From NCBI GenBank assembly GCA_015523085.1, contig WALA01000034.1:1-6347 (forward strand): a stretch of 6,347 nt of DNA. Direction: 5' to 3'. This document shows, one piece after another, positions 1 to 5,720 of the stretch. Made by a program: the position numbers and the translations under genes. The notes below the pieces were generated by a model. That model saw only the letters and a list, made by a program, of their open reading frames with translations, was not told the DNA's origin and made no database searches. The stretch comes from Candidatus Aenigmatarchaeota archaeon. Its GTDB lineage: Archaea > Aenigmatarchaeota > Aenigmatarchaeia > GW2011-AR5 > WALA01. Each line of letters starts with the position of its first letter. The stretch's first letter is position 1.

Positions 1-26
1 ATTTTATATTACTTATTAATAGCAAA

Positions 27-46
27 TATTTAAATACTTTATAATT
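27..46 (+). promoter_or_regulatory. TATA-type promoter of the AT-rich orphan gene
   Basis: The core TTTAAATA at 29-36 is centred about 26 nt before the ATG at 59, which is the usual distance from an archaeal TATA box to its transcription start. This predicts a leaderless mRNA beginning at or next to the ATG. No Shine-Dalgarno-like sequence lies between box and start. The whole upstream region is A+T rich, so the exact box is uncertain, but the same spacing recurs at other genes in the window. Confidence 0.55.
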
Positions 47-58
47 AAAAAATAATGC

Positions 59-1048
59 ATGAATGATGGAAAAAATAGTTCATCTGGAAAGAGTTCACCG
101 ATAATGAAAGTATATTTGAAAGGAAAAGAAGTAGATGTGTATGACATTTTTAGCTTTTATACAAAAATGAACAAAGAATTGAAAGAGTTCGAAACTCACT
201 TAACGGGATTAAAGGCCAATTTGAGGGAAGATGATATAAAGAAGATTAAAGAATACAAAAAGGAATTGGAAAATAAATCTCCAGAATATATCGTTGATAT
301 AAATGGAAATAGATTTCACGTGAAATACAGAGAAGATATGTGGAATTATGAAGCAAAGGAGCCAAACGTGGTTTTCCTCACGGATGAAAATGGTAAAATA
401 AAATACGTTTTGAGGGAGCCGAGGATATACAGCCCAGATGATTATGAAATGAGAAATTTCAGAAAAACTTGCTTCTCCGGAGAAACCAAGAATTTAGACG
501 TAAATGGATACAAAAAATTATTCTTAGGTGAATTTAACGGTTTTGACGAACGTAAATATCTTTTTATTCCCGAGCCAATGCTCTTGGTCGCCATGAATAG
601 AATAGAAAAAAAGAAAAAAATCAATACATTTCTTCCGAGCATTGTTCCAATTCCTGCAATGAAAGAAGGGCAAAAAGGAACCAAAAATTTTTACTATTTG
701 AGAAAATACTTCACTGAGAGAGGAAATATTCTCGATGTTTTGGGCATAACACTTTCTCTCGGACTTAGGATATTTCCAGATATTGAAAGTAATTTCAACG
801 ACATTTATAACGATGGTAAACCTTTCATGATAGATCCAGATTTTATTTTGTTTGGTGGCAAGGAAAATAGAGAGTATTTGGAGATAATAAGCATAGCTAA
901 AGCAAATGGAAAAGGAATAAGACACAAGGACATAGAAAATAAAAAGAAAGAACATGAGAAAATTTACAAAGAAATAAATCTGCTAGATCACATTCCAAAA
1001 AACACAAACGAAATACTCAAAGAATTTGCAAATTGGAGCAATTCATAA
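59..1048 (+). CDS. AT-rich orphan protein, possible PD-(D/E)XK-like nuclease C-terminus
   Basis: A 329-residue soluble, lysine-rich protein that I do not recognise. It has no signal peptide or membrane segment. Residues 36-72 are charged and probably helical. Near the C-terminus, P260-D261-F262 followed by E275 and a basic helix (K290, K295-K297, H299) resembles the layout of PD-(D/E)XK nucleases in which the catalytic lysine has moved into a helix. This is a weak inference, since no classical ExK is present. The start at 59 is favoured by the TATA box 26 nt upstream; M16 (position 104) is an alternative without a visible ribosome site. Base and codon use differ sharply from the neighbours: 18 of 60 bases are G or C at 841-900, against 35 of 60 at 4381-4440, and AAA, ATA and GAA dominate. 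That suggests recent acquisition. The 3' end overlaps the convergent hydrolase gene by 6 bp. Confidence 0.75.
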   Translation: MNDGKNSSSGKSSPIMKVYLKGKEVDVYDIFSFYTKMNKELKEFETHLTGLKANLREDDIKKIKEYKKELENKSPEYIVDINGNRFHVKYREDMWNYEAKEPNVVFLTDENGKIKYVLREPRIYSPDDYEMRNFRKTCFSGETKNLDVNGYKKLFLGEFNGFDERKYLFIPEPMLLVAMNRIEKKKKINTFLPSIVPIPAMKEGQKGTKNFYYLRKYFTERGNILDVLGITLSLGLRIFPDIESNFNDIYNDGKPFMIDPDFILFGGKENREYLEIISIAKANGKGIRHKDIENKKKEHEKIYKEINLLDHIPKNTNEILKEFANWSNS

Positions 1049-1822
1049 AAATTTACTCAGTTTTCCATCGTGTTCTGAGAGATTATCGAGGTCCACGACC
1101 ATGTCATCTTTTGCCGGAATAGTGCGAACACCAGTCATCTTCTTGACTATGAACGCTTGTTCACTTGGATTGTTTCGAAGCATCCACATTGAAAGATGAG
1201 AAAGCACTATGAGCTTCGGCTTGACGTTCATTGAATTCACAGTTTTTATGACATCATCAACACCGAAATGTTTGAGAACGTTCGGCGTTTTTCCGTGCGG
1301 AACGAGAACGTTTGCAATGAAAACGTCGACGCCGTCGAACTGCCTTTCCATTCCATCGTAATATACCGTGTCGGACGTGTAGCCGATTTTTTTCGTTCCC
1401 TCAATGACGAATCCAACGGCCGGAGACGTGTGGACACATTTCGTTGTGCGTATCTTCAACGGTGGAACGGCTATTTCCTCGCCTTCCGAGACGAGCTTCA
1501 CAAACTTTGCCTTGCTCAAATGATACGGAGAAACGACGTGCTCCTCCTCAATACTCGTTCGTTCGGCAATGAGTCCGGTGTCAAGCCCGTCAAGGTAAGC
1601 GTTCACATCGGTCGCGTGGTCAACGTGCCGATGCGAGAGGAGAATGAGCTCCGTCCCGTCTATATCGAGCTTTATCCGCCGCGCGTTGCATATGCTCCCA
1701 GGCCCGGGATCGATTATCATTTTCTTCCCATCGAGCTCAATAAAAATTCCGCCAGTGTGGGGAACCTGCGTGAACATTATCGTCCTTCCGCCGCCGCTTC
1801 CGAGGAAAACTATCCTGTTCAT
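1043..1822 (-). CDS. Metallo-beta-lactamase-fold hydrolase
   Basis: A 259-residue cytoplasmic protein of the metallo-beta-lactamase superfamily. The zinc-binding motif HxHxDH is visible as H64-R-H66-V-D68-H69. The remaining expected ligands fit H131, D151 (in GYTSDT) and H209 (in LSHLS), so a two-metal hydrolase site looks complete. The N-terminus (FLGSGGGR) and the D38-P-G turn match the first strands of the fold. It is shorter than typical RNase Z and I see no exosite arm, so tRNase Z activity should not be assumed; the substrate is unknown. It follows the 170-residue unknown gene on the same strand after 17 bp, with only a weak AGAAG before the ATG, so the two are probably co-transcribed. 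Its TGA overlaps the 3' end of the convergent AT-rich gene. The fold is secure, the reaction is not. Confidence 0.9.
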   Translation of the reverse strand: MNRIVFLGSGGGRTIMFTQVPHTGGIFIELDGKKMIIDPGPGSICNARRIKLDIDGTELILLSHRHVDHATDVNAYLDGLDTGLIAERTSIEEEHVVSPYHLSKAKFVKLVSEGEEIAVPPLKIRTTKCVHTSPAVGFVIEGTKKIGYTSDTVYYDGMERQFDGVDVFIANVLVPHGKTPNVLKHFGVDDVIKTVNSMNVKPKLIVLSHLSMWMLRNNPSEQAFIVKKMTGVRTIPAKDDMVVDLDNLSEHDGKLSKFL

Positions 1823-1839
1823 GCTTCTTTTTATGGGAA

Positions 1840-2352
1840 TTAAAATTTATAAGTTCGCCCGAGCGGCCCGAAAACGTCACCGAGCTCAAAATCTATTCCA
1901 TTTTCATTGAGTATTCCGCCGACGACATTCACGCAGCCGATTTCATTTCGGTCAAGCGGTCTGTCTTTGTAGTAAATTTGACCGTGAAGCAGGACTTTGT
2001 CGGCGAGTTTTTCTTTGAAGTATTTCAAAAACCAATCGAGACGAACCCTGTGCACAAATCCGTTGCTTGGATAAATGATGTACTTTGGATCAAGTTGCGT
2101 TGTGACAAGAACAACACCGCGCCCGTTGTACTCAGACGCGCACTTTTCAATTTTTCCACGCACTTTGCCAAAATAAGATTTCGAGTACTTAAAATCATTC
2201 CATCTTATGTGCGGCCCGTTCACGAGCACAATGCTTTTTTCAGGAATCCTCGACGACTCCGTTGGATGAACGACTATGCTCTCTATTGTGTCTTCGAGGG
2301 TCTGACCATTGTAGTATTCAACGATTTTGCTCAAAAGTTCGTGATCGTACAT
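1840..2352 (-). CDS. Conserved-looking hypothetical protein, 170 residues
   Basis: I do not recognise this family. The protein is soluble and mixed alpha/beta, with hydrophobic strands at residues 40-45 (SIVLVN) and 78-85 (RGVVLVTT), an aromatic-rich segment WFLKYFKEKL at 107-116, and a glycine-rich tail (VVGGILNENG at 143-152, FGPLGR at 161-166). There is no membrane segment, metal-binding cysteine cluster or nucleotide-binding loop that I can identify. The ATG at 2352 is supported by a TATA-like box centred about 27 nt upstream, implying a leaderless mRNA. It is the first gene of a probable two-gene operon, 17 bp ahead of the metallo-beta-lactamase-fold hydrolase. Codon use matches the G+C-richer part of the window, which supports it as a resident gene. 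The plus-strand frames through this interval are shadows. Confidence 0.82.
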   Translation of the reverse strand: MYDHELLSKIVEYYNGQTLEDTIESIVVHPTESSRIPEKSIVLVNGPHIRWNDFKYSKSYFGKVRGKIEKCASEYNGRGVVLVTTQLDPKYIIYPSNGFVHRVRLDWFLKYFKEKLADKVLLHGQIYYKDRPLDRNEIGCVNVVGGILNENGIDFELGDVFGPLGRTYKF

Positions 2353-2373
2353 CAGAATAAAAATGAACGTTAG

Positions 2374-2386
2374 AAATTTAAAAATT
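2374..2386. promoter_or_regulatory. Shared divergent TATA element
   Basis: The palindrome TTTAAA at 2377-2382, inside the AT-only run 2374-2388, is centred at about 2379.5. It lies about 27 nt from the minus-strand ATG at 2352 and about 27 nt from the plus-strand ATG at 2406. A symmetric TATA box could place the initiation complex in either direction and yield leaderless mRNAs for both genes. The sequence and distances are seen directly; bidirectional use is inferred. Confidence 0.55.
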
Positions 2387-2405
2387 AAGAATCGTGTGTA
2401 CTGGT

Positions 2406-2663
2406 ATGAAAAAATTCATTCTGACACCCGAGGGAAAAATAGTGGAAGGCGACACGAGCACACCTCATCATTGCCTCGGAGAGTACGAGTACAAGGGAAT
2501 TGTCAAGGACGGTTGCGTGTATTTTAGCTCAGAAACGATACCGGACATGGAGCGAATGAGATACGTCGCACGTGAGCTCGGGTGCAGGCGCATCGGAGCG
2601 TACAAAACAGAAATAGGGCGGAGGCATTACGTTCGCCATTTCGTGGACTTATTCGATATCTGA
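2406..2663 (+). CDS. Small hypothetical protein, 85 residues
   Basis: An 85-residue basic soluble protein of unknown family. It begins MKKFILTPEGKIV and ends in an arginine/histidine-rich segment (GCRRIG at 59-64, GRRHYVRHF at 71-79) before the acidic-hydrophobic DLFDI. There are three cysteines (C23, C37, C60) but no paired CxxC, so a zinc ribbon is unlikely. A GTG at 2394 would add four residues, but the ATG at 2406 is preferred because the divergent TATA element sits about 27 nt before it, matching the leaderless spacing elsewhere. The gene stands alone between the divergent unknown gene and dacZ, 66 bp before the latter. The basic tail would suit nucleic-acid contact, but that is a guess. 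Codon use resembles the resident genes, so it is probably real. Confidence 0.72.
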   Translation: MKKFILTPEGKIVEGDTSTPHHCLGEYEYKGIVKDGCVYFSSETIPDMERMRYVARELGCRRIGAYKTEIGRRHYVRHFVDLFDI

Positions 2664-2687
2664 TATCCAAACGTTTTATCACCTTTA

Positions 2688-2707
2688 TTATATAAATCTT
2701 TAAGTAT
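2688..2707 (+). promoter_or_regulatory. Promoter region of dacZ, two possible TATA boxes
   Basis: TTATATAAAT at 2688-2697 and TTTAAGTA at 2699-2706 are both reasonable archaeal TATA boxes. The second is centred about 27 nt before the ATG at 2730 and predicts a leaderless mRNA. The first would start transcription about 10 nt earlier. No strong ribosome-binding site precedes the ATG, which favours the second box. Confidence 0.5.
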
Positions 2708-2729
2708 TTCTCAAAAGAATTGTATATTC

Positions 2730-3560
2730 ATGGCTAAGAGAGGGAACTTGGCAAGATTCATAGGTGAAGGTGCCGCGAAGATAGCCGACTCTCTCAAGGC
2801 CAACTGCGCCATTCTCATATCACAGAACCCCGAGATAAACTCACTGTTCGACATAGAGATATTCCGCGAGGAAAACGGCGTGCTCACGAAAAAGTACTAC
2901 ACAGCAGATGTGTCCAAAATGCCGCCGAATTCCATAAACCGAATAAGGATGGTCATAATCGAGATGGTCGATGAAGGCATCCTCCATGAAGGTGATTACG
3001 TCTTCTGCATCGTCGACAAGGACGTCGGGCTCGAGTTCGACAGCATGTTCTTCATATTCAAGATTGACGAAAATTTCACGAAGTTCTCGAAGCGCCGCCT
3101 GAAGAAGGAGATACACTCAAACGTCTTCGACCGCGTCATGGAAATTGCGAAGGAGCTCGCCAGGGAAGGCCGGGAGGGCAGGCACGTTGGGACAGCGTTT
3201 ATAATAGGCGACTCGGAGAACGTTCTCAAAAAGTCGAGGCAGCTCATACTCAATCCGTTCGAAGGCCACCCGTCCGATGAAAGGAACATACTCGACCCGC
3301 GCCTCAAAGAAACTGTAAAGAACTTTGCCCAGCTTGATGGGGTCTTCGTCATAGACAAGACCGGCTACATACACGCGGCTGGACGCTATCTGAATGTAGA
3401 TACGTCAATAGTCGATTTGCCCGGCCTCGGAGCTCGCCACCACTCCGCCTGCGCCATAACGAAGGAGACGAATGCGATAGCCGTCGTTCTTTCCGAGTCG
3501 GGCGGCGTCATACGCGTCTTCAACGATGGCGTTCTCGTGATGGAAGAGATGCCTAATTGA
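2730..3560 (+). CDS. dacZ: Diadenylate cyclase DacZ (c-di-AMP synthase)
   Basis: A 276-residue cytoplasmic protein matching the archaeal DacZ type of diadenylate cyclase, which condenses two ATP to cyclic di-AMP and pyrophosphate. The N-terminal alpha/beta domain (about residues 1-125) contains KANCAILIS at 23-31 and GDYVFCIVD at 88-96. The C-terminal catalytic DisA_N-like domain (about 130-276) shows GTAFIIGD (154-161), the nucleotide-contact strand LDGVFVIDKTG (202-212), HAAGRYL (215-221), GARHHSACAITKET (234-247) and SESGG (255-259). Two catalytic signatures are variant against the bacterial consensus: DGV instead of DGA at 203-205 and RHH instead of RHR at 236-238. D203 and the first R-H pair are kept, so activity is likely. 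The gene is monocistronic by appearance, with its own promoter, and the SPW-like gene follows after 94 bp with another promoter. c-di-AMP in archaea is linked to osmotic balance. No phosphodiesterase is in the window. Confidence 0.92.
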   Translation: MAKRGNLARFIGEGAAKIADSLKANCAILISQNPEINSLFDIEIFREENGVLTKKYYTADVSKMPPNSINRIRMVIIEMVDEGILHEGDYVFCIVDKDVGLEFDSMFFIFKIDENFTKFSKRRLKKEIHSNVFDRVMEIAKELAREGREGRHVGTAFIIGDSENVLKKSRQLILNPFEGHPSDERNILDPRLKETVKNFAQLDGVFVIDKTGYIHAAGRYLNVDTSIVDLPGLGARHHSACAITKETNAIAVVLSESGGVIRVFNDGVLVMEEMPN

Positions 3561-3616
3561 TTTGGATTTCGCATACACACTATATTATATGACTTCTATA
3601 TTGCCGTTCAGTCAAC

Positions 3617-3650
3617 TTTTTAAACTTCAGCGCAAATCTTAATATGGTGA
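3617..3650 (+). promoter_or_regulatory. Promoter and Shine-Dalgarno site of the SPW-like gene
   Basis: TTTTTAAA at 3617-3624 is a good TATA box and predicts transcription starting near 3647. GGTGA at 3646-3650 is complementary to the archaeal 16S rRNA tail and ends 4 nt before the ATG at 3655. The leader would therefore be only about 8 nt. The ATG at 3644 opens a frame of only ten codons and is not the start. Confidence 0.5.
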
Positions 3651-3654
3651 AAAC

Positions 3655-3954
3655 ATGGACTCGAAAGAATGGATGAAATGGCTTTCCGTGTTGTTCGGTT
3701 TGGCCATTTTGGTGGTGCCTTTCTTCCTTCAGGCAAAGGCACTAACATGGACACTAGTGATACTGGGACTCTTGGTGGTAATCGTCGGTGCTTGGGCACT
3801 CGGCGTCAGTAAAAACGGATGGTACGAGATTATCCTCGGCTTGATAGCCCTGACAGTACCATTCTTCCTTACAGGAAGCGCATTGACTTGGACAGAGGTT
3901 GTCGTGGGAGCCATTGTGGCCATCATCGGCTACACAATCCTCACGAAGAAGTAA
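3655..3954 (+). CDS. Small membrane protein with two SPW-like repeats
   Basis: A 99-residue integral membrane protein made of two tandem copies of one unit. Each has a tryptophan start, a membrane helix ending in VPFFL, an ALTW turn and a second helix. Unit one runs about residues 9-47 (VPFFL at 21-25, ALTW at 29-32). Unit two runs about 57-96 (VPFFL at 68-72, ALTW at 76-79). Four membrane helices result, joined by the polar stretch GVSKNGW. The layout matches the SPW-repeat family, in which the signature is often SPW and is here VPF. The family's molecular function is not established. The start is fixed by the GGTGA ribosome site 4 nt upstream. It has its own promoter 3' of dacZ and ends at a pyrimidine-rich terminator. 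A membrane role connected with c-di-AMP or osmotic balance would be pure inference from position. Confidence 0.85.
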   Translation: MDSKEWMKWLSVLFGLAILVVPFFLQAKALTWTLVILGLLVVIVGAWALGVSKNGWYEIILGLIALTVPFFLTGSALTWTEVVVGAIVAIIGYTILTKK

Positions 3955-3955
3955 G

Positions 3956-3981
3956 CCCTCTTTTCCTTTTCTTTCTTTTTT
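3956..3981 (+). terminator. Pyrimidine/oligo-T terminator tract
   Basis: Immediately after the SPW-like stop codon lies an unbroken run of 26 pyrimidines, mostly T, with T4, T4 and T6 clusters. Archaeal RNA polymerase terminates on such T-rich tracts in the coding strand without needing a hairpin, and none is seen here. Its 3' end merges with the TATA box of the next gene. Confidence 0.6.
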
Positions 3982-3988
3982 ATATTTT
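3976..3988 (+). promoter_or_regulatory. TATA box of the radical SAM operon
   Basis: The core TTTATATT at 3979-3986 is centred about 25 nt before the ATG at 4007, predicting a leaderless transcript and fixing that ATG as the start. In-frame codons further upstream, back to 3899, lie inside the SPW-like gene and before this promoter, so they are not the real N-terminus. Confidence 0.55.
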
Positions 3989-4006
3989 GCACGCGATTTC
4001 TATTTC

Positions 4007-4993
4007 ATGAAGGAAGCTATGTACTACGAGCATAAACAGGGGAGCGTCGTATGCCATCTCTGCCCCCACGAATGCACAATAAAGGAGAACATGCGCGGGT
4101 TGTGTGGCGTCCGCGAGAACATTGGGGGAAAATTGTACTCACTCGTCTATGGAAAGGCCGTGTCGGTAAGCATTGATCCAATTGAGAAGAAGCCGCTTTA
4201 TCACTTCCTCCCCGGAACGAAGGCGTTCTCCGTGGCGACTGTGGGCTGCAATCTCAGATGCAGTTTTTGTCAAAATTTTGAAATATCTCAAGCGCCGAAG
4301 CCCAAAAAGCCGATTGCAGGTCACGACCTCAGTCCGGAGGACATAGTTGAGCTCGCCAAGTCGTACAAGTGCTCGTCAATAGCCTACACGTACACGGAGC
4401 CGACCGTGTTCTTCGAGTACGCCCTCGACACAGCAAAGCTCGCAAGGAAGGCGGGCCTCAAGAATCTCTGGATATCCAACGGATTCACGAACCCAGAGCC
4501 GCTTGACGAGATTTCAAAGTACATTGACGCCGCAAACATAGACATCAAGGGGTCGGACAAATTCTACCGCGAGTTCACGGGCGGCCGGCTCGACCCAGTT
4601 CTCGACACGATAGAATCTCTCTCAAAGAAGGGCGTCTGGACAGAAGTCACGACGCTGCTCATACCGGGGCACAACGATTCCGACCTCGAAGATATCGCAA
4701 AGTTCGTGGCGTCCCACGTAAGCGTGTGGCACATATCAAGATTTTTCCCGATGTACAAGATGCTGGACGTCCCACCAACGCCGAAGGATATGCTCGAACG
4801 CGCGAAGAAAATCGGAGAGGACGCGGGGGTGAAGTACGTGTACATTGGCAATGTTCCAGGCAAGAGCGACACGGTCTGCCCGAAGTGCGGATACCACGTC
4901 ATAGAGCGCAATGGATACGACGTCGTCAACCACCTTGACCACGGAAAGTGCCCGAAGTGCGGGCATAAAATAGAGGGTGTTTTTGATGAGTGA
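4007..4993 (+). CDS. amrS: AmmeMemoRadiSam-type radical SAM enzyme (AmrS)
   Basis: A 328-residue radical SAM protein. The cluster-binding motif is CNLRCSFC, with C81, C85 and C88 as CxxxCxxC ligands for the [4Fe-4S] cluster that cleaves S-adenosylmethionine. The N-terminus has a cysteine module (C16, C19, C23, C33; CHLCPHEC then GLCGVREN) and the C-terminus a zinc-ribbon-like pair (C291, C294 and C315, C318), both typical of the AmrS family. Segments such as YTYTEPTVFFEY (127-138), WISNGF (155-160) and ANIDIKG (176-182) match it as well. Distant PflA-like activases share the core but not both cysteine modules. The usual partners, AMMECR1 and Memo proteins, are absent from this window, and the family's reaction is not established. 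The start at 4007 is set by the TATA box; M5 at 4019 is an alternative. The gene overlaps the next by 8 nt, indicating an operon. Confidence 0.9.
   Translation: MKEAMYYEHKQGSVVCHLCPHECTIKENMRGLCGVRENIGGKLYSLVYGKAVSVSIDPIEKKPLYHFLPGTKAFSVATVGCNLRCSFCQNFEISQAPKPKKPIAGHDLSPEDIVELAKSYKCSSIAYTYTEPTVFFEYALDTAKLARKAGLKNLWISNGFTNPEPLDEISKYIDAANIDIKGSDKFYREFTGGRLDPVLDTIESLSKKGVWTEVTTLLIPGHNDSDLEDIAKFVASHVSVWHISRFFPMYKMLDVPPTPKDMLERAKKIGEDAGVKYVYIGNVPGKSDTVCPKCGYHVIERNGYDVVNHLDHGKCPKCGHKIEGVFDE
4973..4979 (+). promoter_or_regulatory. Internal Shine-Dalgarno site for the Nudix fusion gene
   Basis: GAGGGTG, within the last codons of the radical SAM gene, resembles the archaeal GGAGGTG consensus and lies 6 nt before the ATG at 4986. 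It decides that ATG over the in-frame GTG at 4977, which is part of the site itself. Overlap with the upstream stop suggests translational coupling. Confidence 0.6.
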
Positions 4994-5720
4994 GCGAATA
5001 GCAGGCTTTCTCGTGTTCAACGGGCGCGGATTTTTGAGTCTCAAAAAGCGCGACGGCGGATTCTGGGACTTCCCAAAGGGACACGTTGAGAACGAATACG
5101 ACATAGATGCGGCTATACGCGAGCTCTGCGAGGAGACGGGCATAGAGAACTTCGAGATCATCCCCGGATTCCGGAAGGAAATACACTACAAAGGCCGCGA
5201 CGCCGTATTCTTCCTGGCGAAAGCAAACGGAGACGTGACGCTATCGGAAGAGCACACAGAATTCTCGTGGGATTCGAAGACGTCATTCGACAACCAAAGG
5301 GAGCTCATAGAAAGCGCGCGAAAATTCCTCGAACACCCAAGTGGGATCGTTGTGGCCGTCGTCGGGGCATCGAGAAACGAGGACAAGTACGGATTCAAAA
5401 TACTGAAATACCTCGTTAACAGGGGTGTGCGCGCCATTCCGGTTAATCCGAAGGCGATCTCCGTTTTCCACATCAAGTGCTATCCGTCCGTGCGCGATGT
5501 CCCGGAGCATATCGATATCGCAGACGTGGTTGTGCCTCCAAAGGTTGCCGTGAGCGTTGTCAAGGAGTGCATAGAAGTCGGAGTCGGCACGGTTTGGCTT
5601 CAGCCGGGCGCAGAGTCCGAAGAGGCAATTGAGCTCTGCAGGAAGAACGGCGTGCGCGTGATTTACAACGCGTGCATTATGGAAGAGACGGAAAAAGGAA
5701 CGAACGAGTTCATTCTATGA
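4986..5720 (+). CDS. Nudix hydrolase fused to CoA-binding Rossmann domain
   Basis: A 244-residue two-domain protein. Residues 1-115 are a Nudix hydrolase of the Ap4A-hydrolase-like type, with WDFPKGHVENE at 27-37 and the catalytic REL-CEE-TGI at 45-53. The Nudix box is one residue short in its first loop: G32-x4-E37-x7-R45 instead of G-x5-E-x7-R, while the metal-binding REUxEE core is intact. Residues 119-244 are a CoA-binding domain of the succinyl-CoA-synthetase-alpha-like type (CoA_binding_2), shown by VVAVVGASRNEDKYG (122-136), IPVNPK (151-156), CYPSVRDVPE (165-174), VVPPK (182-186), WLQPGAESEEA (204-214) and ACIMEE (229-234). The reading frame is continuous across the junction at 116-118, so this is a true fusion as sequenced. 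It overlaps the radical SAM gene by 8 nt and the convergent NifX-like gene by 11 nt. A role in hydrolysing CoA-type or dinucleotide substrates is inferred; the substrate is unknown. Confidence 0.88.
   Translation: MSERIAGFLVFNGRGFLSLKKRDGGFWDFPKGHVENEYDIDAAIRELCEETGIENFEIIPGFRKEIHYKGRDAVFFLAKANGDVTLSEEHTEFSWDSKTSFDNQRELIESARKFLEHPSGIVVAVVGASRNEDKYGFKILKYLVNRGVRAIPVNPKAISVFHIKCYPSVRDVPEHIDIADVVVPPKVAVSVVKECIEVGVGTVWLQPGAESEEAIELCRKNGVRVIYNACIMEETEKGTNEFIL

Noticed and set aside
524..955. Minus-strand open frame with hydrophobic residues opposite the AT-rich gene
   Set aside because: Its phenylalanine/isoleucine-rich composition is what the reverse complement of lysine- and glutamate-rich codons yields; no start signal.
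1268..1843. Long plus-strand open frame opposite the hydrolase gene
   Set aside because: It is antisense to a gene with a complete zinc motif, has no domain I can recognise and no promoter; a shadow frame in G+C-rich coding DNA.
3580..3592. TATATTATAT as the promoter of the SPW-like gene
   Set aside because: It lies too far upstream of the ATG; the box at 3617-3624 fits the start better.
2730..3954. dacZ and the SPW-like gene as a c-di-AMP signalling operon
   Set aside because: They are 94 bp apart with a separate promoter before the second gene, and nothing in the membrane protein resembles a known c-di-AMP-binding domain.
3899..4006. N-terminal extension of the radical SAM protein back to 3899
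   Set aside because: It lies in another frame of the SPW-like gene and upstream of the TATA box and pyrimidine tract; the family's N-terminus begins near 4007.
4736..5186. Minus-strand frames over the radical SAM/Nudix junction
   Set aside because: Both plus-strand genes have full family motifs here, so these are shadows.
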